The notes beneath the pieces are model-generated. The model was not told where the DNA came from, ran no database searches, and saw nothing but the letters and a program-made list of their open reading frames with translations. 16,989 bases of DNA, taken from positions 1 to 16,989 of the forward strand of contig JBKBXX010000077.1 in NCBI GenBank assembly GCA_046313915.1, read 5' to 3'. Source of the stretch: CAKKQX01 sp046313915 (GTDB lineage Bacteria > Pseudomonadota > Gammaproteobacteria > Burkholderiales > SG8-41). This document shows positions 1-6,608 of the stretch, piece after piece; position 1 is the first letter of the stretch; each line of letters begins with the position of its first letter. Both the position numbers and the translations under genes were made by a program.

Positions 1-81
1 GTGGGCACATACCGCCAGCAACAGGGCGAGAAACCGCAAACCGCCACGGCGCGGACCGCCGGCAAACCTGTCAAGTTTCAT
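1..81 (-). CDS. Secreted protein, N-terminus only (cut by left edge)
   Basis: The sequence shows an ATG at 81 that overlaps the TGA of the upstream methyltransferase gene as ATGA. A GGAG ribosome-binding motif lies a few bases before it, inside the end of that gene. The 27 codons before the edge are open. They give a basic start (MKLDRF, then an RR pair at residues 11-12) followed by the hydrophobic run LRFLALLLAVCA, the pattern of an export signal. The RR is not followed by a classical Tat motif, and the Cys at residue 25 has Val before it, so it is a poor lipobox. A Sec signal is the best guess. The overlap implies translational coupling with the methyltransferase. The mature protein lies outside the window, so its function cannot be given. 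Confidence 0.6.
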   Translation of the reverse strand, partial: MKLDRFAGGPRRGGLRFLALLLAVCAH

Positions 82-1007
82 TTGGCTCCGCTCCCGGTCG
101 CGACGCGTTGCGCGTTCCAGTCGAGCTGGCTCTGCAGACGGCCGCCGGAAAGCGTCACCGTGCCGGCGAGGGCGCCGCCTTCGACTCTGCCGCTGAACTC
201 GTGCTTGAGCGGCGCGCCGTCGATTTCGGCCGTGAAGCCGAAACCGATCCGATCGCCGCGCAGCTGCGGGTTCAGCAGCTTCACGCTGCGGCCGCCGCTT
301 TTGACGGTGCCCGAGATTTCCTGGAATTTCTGGTCGAGCGTCATTTCGTAGACGTGGCTTTTGCCCGCGATGGTGAGCTGCCATCGCCAGCTGCCGGCGA
401 CCCTGGCCGGAACCACCCAGAAATAAATGTCACTGTCGCCACCGGCACCGCCGTACTTGTCGCCGACCCTGAGTCTTTCGTGAACATCGGCTTTCCAGTC
501 GTCCATCGAAAAATCGTGGGACACGATGCGCGTGCCGGGCTTGAGATCGAGCAGCTTCGGTCGCAGCTCGAGATTGACGCGTGGCAGCAGATACATGGTG
601 ATCACCGTCGCCTGGGACAAATCGGTATCGAACAGATCACGCGGGTAGAACGCCACCCGGTCGGCGACGCCGGCCTGCCGGGCATTGGCATGAGCTTCGG
701 CGATGCGCTGGGGATTGAGATCGACGCCGAAGCCGCGCGCGCCGTATTTCTTCGCTGCGGTGATCACGATGCGACCGTCACCCGAACCGAGATCGACCAG
801 GTAGTCGCCGTGCGAGACCTCGGCGATTTCCAGCATGCGCTCGACCACTTGCTGCGGCGTCGGCACATAGGGCACGCTGAGCTCCGCCGCCGCGCCGGCG
901 GGCGCAATGCCGGCCAGCAGGACGATTGCGGCGCGCGCCCAGCATCGCCTCCAAACGGCAAGGCAGACATCCGCCCTCCCCCGATATGAATTTCGCTGCA
1001 CGGCCAT
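78..1007 (-). CDS. Predicted exported class I SAM-dependent methyltransferase
   Basis: Residue numbers count from ATG 1007 (309 aa). Residues 1-41 form a long signal-like leader: an Arg-rich start, the hydrophobic stretch AAIVLLAGIAPAGAAA, and an AAA cleavage-type end. The Rossmann methyltransferase core follows. Motif I is DLGSGDGR at 72-79, an acidic residue sits in GVDLNP at 94-99, and DLFDTDL follows at 124-130. The last third, from about 193 on, is Gly- and beta-rich (IYFWVVPARVAGSW) and is shared with the paralogue at 4770-5636. The substrate is unknown. The start is uncertain: AGGAGG at 1009-1014 is only one base from ATG 1007 but seven bases from an in-frame GTG at 1001, which may be the true start. 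The longer frame to 1049 has no better support. The gene overlaps the next gene by ATGA, so they are probably cotranscribed. An export signal on a SAM enzyme is odd because SAM is cytoplasmic. Confidence 0.85.
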   Translation of the reverse strand: MAVQRNSYRGRADVCLAVWRRCWARAAIVLLAGIAPAGAAAELSVPYVPTPQQVVERMLEIAEVSHGDYLVDLGSGDGRIVITAAKKYGARGFGVDLNPQRIAEAHANARQAGVADRVAFYPRDLFDTDLSQATVITMYLLPRVNLELRPKLLDLKPGTRIVSHDFSMDDWKADVHERLRVGDKYGGAGGDSDIYFWVVPARVAGSWRWQLTIAGKSHVYEMTLDQKFQEISGTVKSGGRSVKLLNPQLRGDRIGFGFTAEIDGAPLKHEFSGRVEGGALAGTVTLSGGRLQSQLDWNAQRVATGSGAK

Positions 1008-1008
1008 T

Positions 1009-1014
1009 CCTCCT
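1009..1014 (-). promoter_or_regulatory. Shine-Dalgarno AGGAGG that questions the methyltransferase start
   Basis: On the minus strand a perfect AGGAGG is followed by one base and then ATG (1007). That spacing is too tight for normal initiation. The in-frame GTG two codons later (1001) has an ideal 7-base spacing. The protein would lose only two residues. Confidence 0.55.
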
Positions 1015-1122
1015 TCTGCACGACGAAACCGGGAAATTCCGCAAAACACACCGCACGCGGATGTCGCCCGTCTCGCCTCGATCGTTCAACTCTGGTAGAT
1101 TGCGCTTTCCCCGGAGCCGCCG

Positions 1123-1151
1123 ATTATATAACCGATCATCCATCATGCCCA
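1123..1151 (-). promoter_or_regulatory. Candidate sigma-70 promoter for the exported methyltransferase
   Basis: On the minus strand TGGGCA (1151-1146, four of six matches to TTGACA) is followed after 17 bases by a perfect TATAAT (1128-1123). The 5' leader would be roughly 110 bases. The -35 box lies over the first codons of the divergent spermidine-synthase-like gene. The same AT patch reads TATATA/TATAAC on the plus strand, so the two genes may compete for one promoter patch. This was assigned by eye. Confidence 0.4.
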
Positions 1152-2755
1152 TGCTCTACAGCATCATCTTCCTTTCCGGCGGCGCGATCCTCGCGCTCGA
1201 ACTGCTCGCCTCGCGCATCATGACGCCCTATTTCGGCGTGAGCCTCTACATCTGGACCGGAATTCTTTCGATCACGCTGGTCTCGCTTGCGCTCGGCTAC
1301 TGGGCGGGCGGCAAATACGCGGACGGCGGCGGCAAACCGCCATCCGCGGCCAGGCTGTTGCAATGTTTCGCCCTGATGCCCGCCGTGGCGGCGCTCGCCA
1401 TCGTCGCGGCCTGCCTCGCCTATCCTCATCTGTTCTCCCCGCTCGCGGGCTGGAGCCTGGTGCTGGGCGCTTTCGTCGCGTGCCTGCTGCTGCTTTTCTT
1501 GCCGCTGGTCGCGACTTCGGCGATGAATCCGCTGCTGGTCGCCATCCTGCTGCAAAACGCCGCCCGCCAGGCGGGCGACGCCGGCGCCGGCAAGGTATTT
1601 TTCGTGAGCACCATCGGCTCGGTCGCAGGCGTGCTGGTCACCGCCTTCGGCCTGATTCCCCATATCAGCAACTTCGCCGCGACCCTGGTCGTCGCGCTGA
1701 CGCTGGCGCTGCTGTCGCTCGCGATCGCGGCTGCGCCGCCCGCGCCGCTCGCCGCACGCAAGACCATCGCCGCCACTGCGATCACCGGCATACTGGCCTC
1801 GGTGCTGCTGCTGTGGCAGGCCGACGCCTACACCGGGCGCATGGGGCCGGTGAATTACGCCGGCGACAGGTGGCGCGTCGAAGCGAATCACGGCTCGCTG
1901 TTCGGCACGGTGAAAATCCTCAAAAGCGAGCCCGAACGCGACTCGGGCCGCTTCCGGCGCATCTACTTCCAGGACGGGCTGATCCAGAACACCCTCGATT
2001 CCACCGGCCGCTCGCTGTCCTTCTACTCCTATGCGCTGGAAGCGCTCGCCTACGCCTACCGTCCGGACATGCGCACTGTACTGGCGCTCGGCATGGGCGC
2101 TGGCGTGGTGCCGATGCAGCTCGCGGCGCGCGGCATGAAAGTCGACGTGGTGGAAATCGACCCGCTTTCGCCGCGCGTCGCCAGACAATTTTTCGGCTTC
2201 GATCCCGCCCGCGTCCGTGTCCACCAGGCCGATGCGCGCACCTTCGTCCACCACTGCCCGCAACGCTACGACGTCGTGGTGGTGGATCTGTTTCACGGTG
2301 ACGGCACGCCGGATTACCTCGTCACGCGGGAATTCTTTCGCGATCTGAAACAGTGCCTGAATGCGAAAGGTGTCGCGGTGTTCAACACCTTCGCCGATCT
2401 CGAACGGCCCTCGAGTTATGCGCACCTGCTCGCGACCCTGCAATCCGAGCTGCCGCACGTCGTGCTCTACCGCCCCGACTGGCCGGGAGCGGTACACATC
2501 AACAGCTTCATCGTCGCCGGCGCGCAACCGCTTGCCGCGCCCGCCAGGGTCACGGTAAGCGATGTCCCCGAACACCACAGCGCGGACCTGTGGGCCATGC
2601 TCGCCCGTCCGATCCCGCTCGACGCTTCCCTGCTAGCAGGCGGAGTGGTCGTCACCGACGCGCGCAACGCCGCCGCGCTCGACACCGCGATGAGCCAGGT
2701 CATCTACCGCCGCGCAGTGGTCGAGACGCTTCCCAAGGAACTGCTTTTGAATTGA
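1145..2755 (+). CDS. Membrane protein fused to a spermidine-synthase-like domain
   Basis: This 536-residue protein has about seven hydrophobic segments in roughly the first 220 residues. The first carries the family pattern LALELLASR, then PYFG and an ALGYWAGG turn. A cytosolic aminopropyltransferase-like Rossmann domain follows. Its nucleotide-binding loop is LGMGAGVVP (G316, G318, G320), then VVEIDP, ADARTF, and VVVDLFHGDGTPDYL, which carries the Asp of the catalytic segment. This matches the family annotated as fused MFS/spermidine synthase. Members have rarely been shown to make polyamines, so the substrate is open. The frame is open back to 926, but ATG 1145 is chosen because the membrane domain begins there and family members start this way. 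A second ATG lies at 1151. No Shine-Dalgarno is visible and the candidate -10 is very close, so initiation may be nearly leaderless. Confidence 0.85.
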   Translation: MPMLYSIIFLSGGAILALELLASRIMTPYFGVSLYIWTGILSITLVSLALGYWAGGKYADGGGKPPSAARLLQCFALMPAVAALAIVAACLAYPHLFSPLAGWSLVLGAFVACLLLLFLPLVATSAMNPLLVAILLQNAARQAGDAGAGKVFFVSTIGSVAGVLVTAFGLIPHISNFAATLVVALTLALLSLAIAAAPPAPLAARKTIAATAITGILASVLLLWQADAYTGRMGPVNYAGDRWRVEANHGSLFGTVKILKSEPERDSGRFRRIYFQDGLIQNTLDSTGRSLSFYSYALEALAYAYRPDMRTVLALGMGAGVVPMQLAARGMKVDVVEIDPLSPRVARQFFGFDPARVRVHQADARTFVHHCPQRYDVVVVDLFHGDGTPDYLVTREFFRDLKQCLNAKGVAVFNTFADLERPSSYAHLLATLQSELPHVVLYRPDWPGAVHINSFIVAGAQPLAAPARVTVSDVPEHHSADLWAMLARPIPLDASLLAGGVVVTDARNAAALDTAMSQVIYRRAVVETLPKELLLN

Positions 2756-2803
2756 CCGCCGGACAAAGCGGGCGCGATACGAGGTTCCGAAGCCGGGCCG
2801 TTG

Positions 2804-3778
2804 CTAGTCGAGCCTGATTCCGGCCGCCGTGACGATACGGCCGTACTGGGCGAGTTCTTCCTTGAGGTGCGCCGCGTACCGTTCGGGCGTGCTGCCTATC
2901 GCTTCCAGCCCCTGTGCCGACAACCGTTCCCTGATCTCGGGGCTGTTCAGTATTTTCACGATTTCCCGGTTGAGCCGGCCAATGACGGCAGGCGGCGTTT
3001 TCGCCGGGGCCAGCACCCCGAAAGCGGTGCTGGACTCGTATCCGGGCACCCCTGCCTCGCTGATCGTCGGGTATTCCGGCACCAGCGCAGAACGTTGCCT
3101 GGTTCCCACCGCCAGCGCCCTGAGTTTGCCGGCGCGGATGTGCGGCAGGACCGTCGGCAGGTTTTCGAACATCAAATCCAGATGTCCGCCGACGAGATCG
3201 GTCACCGCCGGGCCGGCGCCCTTGTAGGGAACGTGCACGAGGTTGACGCCGGCGAGCGCCTTGAACTGCTCCGCGGAAAAGTGGCCGACCGCACCATTGC
3301 CGGCGGAACCGTAGTTGAGCTGCCCCGGCTTCGCTTTGGCGAGCGCGACCAGCTGCTGCACCGAGCGCGCCGGCACCGAGGGGTGCAACACCAGAATGAA
3401 GGGGCTGATGGTGGCAAGCGTGATGGGGGAGAAATCGCGCAGGGTGTCGTACGGCATCCTGGCGAGCAGATTGGGATTGATGGTGAGCGGTCCCGGGCTG
3501 CCGAGCACGATCGTGTAACCATCGGCGGGTGCCCTCGCGGCGAGTTCCGCGCCGATCACCCCGCCGGCGCCCCCGCGATTGTCCACGACCACCGCCTGGC
3601 CGAGCGCTTCCGGCAGCCGCTGCGCCAGGAGGCGCGCCACGAAATCGGTGCTGCCGCCGGGCGCGAACGGCACGATGAAGCGGATCGGCTTGGCTGGATA
3701 GGTCTGCGCCATCGCGCCGCTGATGGCGCACAGACCCACAATCGCCGGCAGCCACAACGCTTTTATCAGTGCCGTCAT
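2804..3778 (-). CDS. Tripartite tricarboxylate transporter substrate-binding protein (Bug/TctC family)
   Basis: This 324-residue periplasmic binding protein is of typical Bug length. A Sec signal covers residues 1-24, ending AISGAMA before Q25. The family opening follows (PIRFIVPFAPGGSTDFVAR), then the ligand-loop region VVDNRGGAGGVIGAE, then HPSVPARSVQQLVALAKAKPGQLNYGSAGNG and the late VPEYPTISEAGVPGYE block. Such proteins bind carboxylates in the periplasm for a TctAB permease, but no permease gene is adjacent, so this is an orphan receptor here. ATG 3778 overlaps the TGA of the upstream racemase-family gene as ATGA, which argues for coupled translation and a linked role. A possible reading is that the binding protein delivers or senses a substrate handled by that enzyme. 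It converges on the gene ending at 2755. Confidence 0.92.
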   Translation of the reverse strand: MTALIKALWLPAIVGLCAISGAMAQTYPAKPIRFIVPFAPGGSTDFVARLLAQRLPEALGQAVVVDNRGGAGGVIGAELAARAPADGYTIVLGSPGPLTINPNLLARMPYDTLRDFSPITLATISPFILVLHPSVPARSVQQLVALAKAKPGQLNYGSAGNGAVGHFSAEQFKALAGVNLVHVPYKGAGPAVTDLVGGHLDLMFENLPTVLPHIRAGKLRALAVGTRQRSALVPEYPTISEAGVPGYESSTAFGVLAPAKTPPAVIGRLNREIVKILNSPEIRERLSAQGLEAIGSTPERYAAHLKEELAQYGRIVTAAGIRLD

Positions 3779-4614
3779 TTTTTCTTCCCGCCTTTCCTCT
3801 TGCCGTGGGGACTGGCCACCGTCGGATAGATGTCGCCGTAGTATTTGCGGATTTCGTCGATCTGGTCGGGCGACGGCGGCGCATAATAAAGCCGCTTGCT
3901 GGGAAATTTCCCGCCCATGATGCGGTTGATCTTGACCACCGCCTCGGCGCTTTTCACCAGCGCGGTGATGCCGTTGAGGATGGGCGTATTCCGGCTCGCC
4001 TGGTGGATGCCGGCTTCCGCAAGCAGCGCCATGACCACGCCACCGGCGGGAATGACGACTTCCGCGCCCGCCTCGACGTTGGCATTGGCCGCCGCCAGGA
4101 ATTGGCCGATGATGTTCTTGCGCACCCCGGCGTCGGTGAAACCGGCGTCGAGATGCAGGATGCGGTCCACTTTCATGCGGTTCCAGCACGCCATGCGGCC
4201 GGCGAGCCCGTAGTAATGGACGTTGTCGAGGATGCGGGGCGTGAATTTCTCGTTGATGGTGACGAGCGAAAAATTGCGCCCCATCTGGCAGGCGAGATGC
4301 AGGCTGGTCTCGCACAGCGCGAGCACCGGGATGTCGGCGATCTCGCGCGCGGCCTTGAGAGCGGGATCGCCGATGTTGCCGATCAGGAAGGCATCGAATC
4401 CCCGCCGCACCGCTTCCTGCACATTGGTCAGGACTTCCCCGGATTCCAGGTAGTCGAGATAGTGGAACTGGTCCGCCACGCCGCCGATCCCAGTAATGCC
4501 GTGCACCTCGATCTCGGTGCCCGGATCCTTGACCGAATCGAGGATGCGGCGCAACGCCTTGTTGTAATCTCCCCACGCCTGCTGGCGCGACATGCTCTGA
4601 TACCAGAGTTTCAA
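3775..4614 (-). CDS. Asp/Glu/hydantoin racemase-family protein with catalytic cysteines apparently replaced
   Basis: From TTG 4614 the protein has 279 residues. The start MKLWYQSMSR matches the usual family opening, and the TTG is preceded by GGAGG at five bases. The ATG at 4671 would add 19 unrelated residues. Family motifs are visible: FDAFLIGNIGDPALKAARE (73-91), IPVLALCETSLHLA (95-108), and GAEVVIPAGGVVMALLAEAG (183-202). Hydantoin racemases have Cys in the ACFGDPG and LGCAGM segments. By eye these positions are Asn80 and Ala190, so two-base cysteine racemization looks unlikely. C101 is near but not equivalent. The C-terminus is strongly basic (KRKGGKKK). Related proteins include arylmalonate-decarboxylase-like and uncharacterised enzymes next to Bug genes. 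The role is therefore open; processing of a carboxylate substrate is inferred from the coupled binding protein. Confidence 0.82.
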   Translation of the reverse strand: MKLWYQSMSRQQAWGDYNKALRRILDSVKDPGTEIEVHGITGIGGVADQFHYLDYLESGEVLTNVQEAVRRGFDAFLIGNIGDPALKAAREIADIPVLALCETSLHLACQMGRNFSLVTINEKFTPRILDNVHYYGLAGRMACWNRMKVDRILHLDAGFTDAGVRKNIIGQFLAAANANVEAGAEVVIPAGGVVMALLAEAGIHQASRNTPILNGITALVKSAEAVVKINRIMGGKFPSKRLYYAPPSPDQIDEIRKYYGDIYPTVASPHGKRKGGKKK

Positions 4615-4617
4615 TTG

Positions 4618-4625
4618 CTCCTCCC
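4618..4625 (-). promoter_or_regulatory. Strong Shine-Dalgarno that selects a TTG start
   Basis: The minus strand reads GGGAGGAG, and its GGAGG core ends five bases before TTG 4614. No comparable motif precedes ATG 4671. Together with the family-like protein start (KLWYQSM), this fixes TTG 4614 as the likely initiation codon. Confidence 0.7.
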
Positions 4626-4683
4626 AGGATTCGGACCGCAGCGCCAAGCACCCGGCCGTGCCGCCCGCCATGGTTCACGAATG

Positions 4684-4702
4684 AAACAATAAGTAATTGT
4701 TT
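4684..4702. promoter_or_regulatory. 19-bp perfect palindrome, candidate operator of the racemase/Bug pair
   Basis: AAACAAT (4684-4690) and ATTGTTT (4696-4702) are exact inverted copies around a 5-base centre, inside an AT-rich island in otherwise GC-rich DNA. On the minus strand CATAAT (4710-4705, five of six matches to a -10 box) lies just upstream. The transcription start would then fall inside the palindrome, the geometry of a repressor site. No convincing -35 box is visible, so an activator could instead be involved. No regulator gene is adjacent. Confidence 0.5.
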
Positions 4703-4724
4703 TTATTATGTTTTTCATCACAAA

Positions 4725-4739
4725 GCTCGCCAGCCGAGC
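4725..4739 (-). terminator. Weak terminator-like hairpin after the methyltransferase pair
   Basis: On the minus strand GCTCG and CGAGC form a 5-bp stem around a 5-base loop, followed only by TTTGT. It lies about 30 bases after the stop of the methyltransferase at 4770 and before the palindrome of the next unit. The stem is short and the T-tract poor, so this is a tentative call. Confidence 0.25.
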
Positions 4740-4769
4740 GGCGGACCGCAAGCAGCGGGGGCGGGATTC

Positions 4770-5636
4770 CTATTGCAACGTCGTCCTCGTCACGCGCGTC
4801 GCGGTCCATTTCGCACTCCTGCCGCCGCCCAGATCGACCGTGCCTTCCATGCTGTCGCCCGCGACGCGGCCCCTGAACGTCTGGCGCGTTTCACCGCTCA
4901 CGACCGTGAAGCCGATGTCTTCTCCGCGCAGCCTTTGTTGCTGGAGTTCGACCCTGCTGCCTTCCAGATTCATTTTGCCACCGAAATAGCGATAGCTTTG
5001 CTCGAACCTGGCATCGTACTGGCCGCCACCCGCCACCGTGATGCGCCAGTCGCCGGCGACCTTGGCCGGAACGATCCACAGATAAACCGTCGCCTGCGGC
5101 ACGCCGTTCACTTTTTCCTTCTCGGGCACGTCGAAAACCACGTAGTCGTCGTGCTGCCACTCGCCGAAGTGATAATCGTGCGACACCACGCGCGCGCCGG
5201 GCCGCAGCTCGGAATAGACCTTCGCGCTCAGATTCCTCATCATCTCCGGCAACAGATAGAGCGTGAGCACCGTGGCGCGGCCGAGGTCGGCCTTGAACAC
5301 GTCCTGCACCTGGAACTGCGCGCGCTCGGCAACACCCAGACGCCTCGCCTCGTCGTTGCTCAGTTTGACCAGATCGGGATCGATCTCGATGCCCACGCCG
5401 CGCGCCCGGTAGCGCCGTGCCGCGGTGAGCACGATCACGCCGTCGCCGGAACCGAGATCGATCACGAAATCGTCGGGCCCGACTTTCGCCATGGCCAGCA
5501 TCTGGTCGACGACGACCTGCGGCGTCGGCACGTAGGGACCGCCCGTTCTTTCGACTTCCGCCGCGAACCCCTGCGGTGCCAGCAACGCGGCGCAAACCAG
5601 CGCGCCGCGCACCGCCTGCTTCGATCCACTCAACAT
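4770..5636 (-). CDS. Predicted exported class I SAM-dependent methyltransferase, paralogue of 78-1007
   Basis: Start ATG 5636 gives 288 residues. A Sec-type signal covers residues 1-26 (QAVRGALVCAALLAPQGFAA, then EVE). The methyltransferase core has PYVPTPQVVVDQML at 34-47, motif I VIDLGSGDG at 58-66, GIEIDP at 82-87, and DVFKADLGRATVLTLYLLP at 112-130. The C-terminal beta-rich part (YLWIVPAKVAGDW, then GRVAGDSMEGTVDLGGGR) matches the same part of the gene at 78-1007, so the two are paralogues along their whole length. Substrate and location are unproven; the leader points to the periplasm. GGAGG at 5643-5647 is six bases from ATG 5636 but touches ATG 5642, so the later ATG is preferred. It follows the lipoprotein-like methyltransferase by 52 bases and probably shares its transcript. 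Confidence 0.85.
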   Translation of the reverse strand: MLSGSKQAVRGALVCAALLAPQGFAAEVERTGGPYVPTPQVVVDQMLAMAKVGPDDFVIDLGSGDGVIVLTAARRYRARGVGIEIDPDLVKLSNDEARRLGVAERAQFQVQDVFKADLGRATVLTLYLLPEMMRNLSAKVYSELRPGARVVSHDYHFGEWQHDDYVVFDVPEKEKVNGVPQATVYLWIVPAKVAGDWRITVAGGGQYDARFEQSYRYFGGKMNLEGSRVELQQQRLRGEDIGFTVVSGETRQTFRGRVAGDSMEGTVDLGGGRSAKWTATRVTRTTLQ

Positions 5637-5642
5637 GTCCAT

Positions 5643-5647
5643 CCTCC
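5643..5647 (-). promoter_or_regulatory. Shine-Dalgarno GGAGG that selects ATG 5636
   Basis: GGAGG on the minus strand directly abuts ATG 5642 but stands six bases before ATG 5636, two codons later. This favours 5636 as the true start. Longer frames have no such site. Confidence 0.6.
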
Positions 5648-5688
5648 AGGAGTCTGCCGGGCCCGGCTCCGTCAAGTCCGGCACGCCG

Positions 5689-6459
5689 TCAAGGCTTGAC
5701 GAACTTCAGTACGAACTCGTCGTTCGGAACCGCCGGCTTGAACACCGGGGCATCGCGCGGATCGGCCGGGTTGCGCAGGAAACCGGCTTCGGCAGCGAGC
5801 TTGAAACCCGCAGCCTCCACCTCCTTGCGTACCACACTTTCCTCGATGCGATGCAGGGTCTTGGTCTCGCTCACACCGCTACCGGGACGCCCGGAATGAT
5901 CGGCCACGATGTACACGCCACCCGGTTTCAAGGCGGCAAACACCGCCTGGTTCATTTTCAGCCGGTCAACGCCCATCCATACCGTGTCGTGATAGACAAA
6001 GTTGAACGTCACGAGATCGAGGTTGCGCGCCTGCGGCGGCAACGGATCGTCGAAATCGCGCGCCACGTGGATCACGTTGCGCATCTCCGGCTTTTTCAGC
6101 CGCTCGTCGAAGCGTCCTCTGACGATGTTGTCGAGGAGATGACGGTTGTTGTGGGCGTACACCACGCCCTGGGGCCCCACGATGCGCGCCAGCAGCTCGG
6201 CGTTGTAACCGGCGCCCGCCCCCAGGTCCAGCACGCGCATTCCCGGCCGCACGGCGTAGAACGTCAGCAGTTTCTCCGGCTGACGGCGCTGGTCGATGAC
6301 ACGGTCCGCATCGCTGCGGCCCGGGTTGTGCACCTGCCAGAAGTAGAAGCCGTCCGGCAGCGGTTCCTCGGGCGCCAGCCCGGCGCATCCTCCCGCCAGC
6401 AGCAGAGCCGCCGCCAGCCCCCTCCAGCGCAACCCGCTCCCTCCCTGCTTTCGCGTCAT
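5689..6459 (-). CDS. Predicted methyltransferase with a lipoprotein-type leader
   Basis: From ATG 6459 there are 256 residues. The leader (MTRKQGG, RWR, then LAAALLLAGGC) ends in a lipobox-like LAGGC at Cys25, so lipid anchoring is plausible. The body opens with FYFWQVHNPGRSDADRVIDQRRQPEKLLTF-type sequence (38-67), then motif I VLDLGAGAGYN at 77-87, NLDLVTFNFVYHD at 146-158, and LKPGGVYIVADHSGRPGSG at 177-195. This pattern fits the predicted methyltransferases of the COG4798 type, many of which carry leaders; the substrate is unknown. GGAAGG lies seven bases before ATG 6459, supporting it over ATG 6474 and the longer frame. The next gene on the same strand is another predicted exported methyltransferase. 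The divergent amidohydrolase starts 149 bases away. Confidence 0.85.
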   Translation of the reverse strand: MTRKQGGSGLRWRGLAAALLLAGGCAGLAPEEPLPDGFYFWQVHNPGRSDADRVIDQRRQPEKLLTFYAVRPGMRVLDLGAGAGYNAELLARIVGPQGVVYAHNNRHLLDNIVRGRFDERLKKPEMRNVIHVARDFDDPLPPQARNLDLVTFNFVYHDTVWMGVDRLKMNQAVFAALKPGGVYIVADHSGRPGSGVSETKTLHRIEESVVRKEVEAAGFKLAAEAGFLRNPADPRDAPVFKPAVPNDEFVLKFVKP

Positions 6460-6608
6460 CGCACGCCCTTCCATGTTGTGGCCGCGGCATATCTTACCCC
6501 AGCCCTCCGATCGCCATATAGTAGAATCGCCGGGAGTTTGCCGGAGCGGCTTCGACAAGCTTGCCCTGCGAAAATCACCACAGTTCAAATCCGACAGGTT
6601 GCCCCATC

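Noticed and set aside
1136..2578. 480-codon minus-strand open frame opposite the spermidine-synthase-like gene
   Set aside because: The translation is rich in Arg, Gly, His and Gln without domains or membrane segments, typical of an antisense shadow in GC-rich DNA. The plus-strand frame has clear family motifs.
6522..6527. TAGAAT considered as -10 box of the amidohydrolase gene
   Set aside because: No acceptable -35 sequence lies 16-18 bases upstream, so support is too thin.
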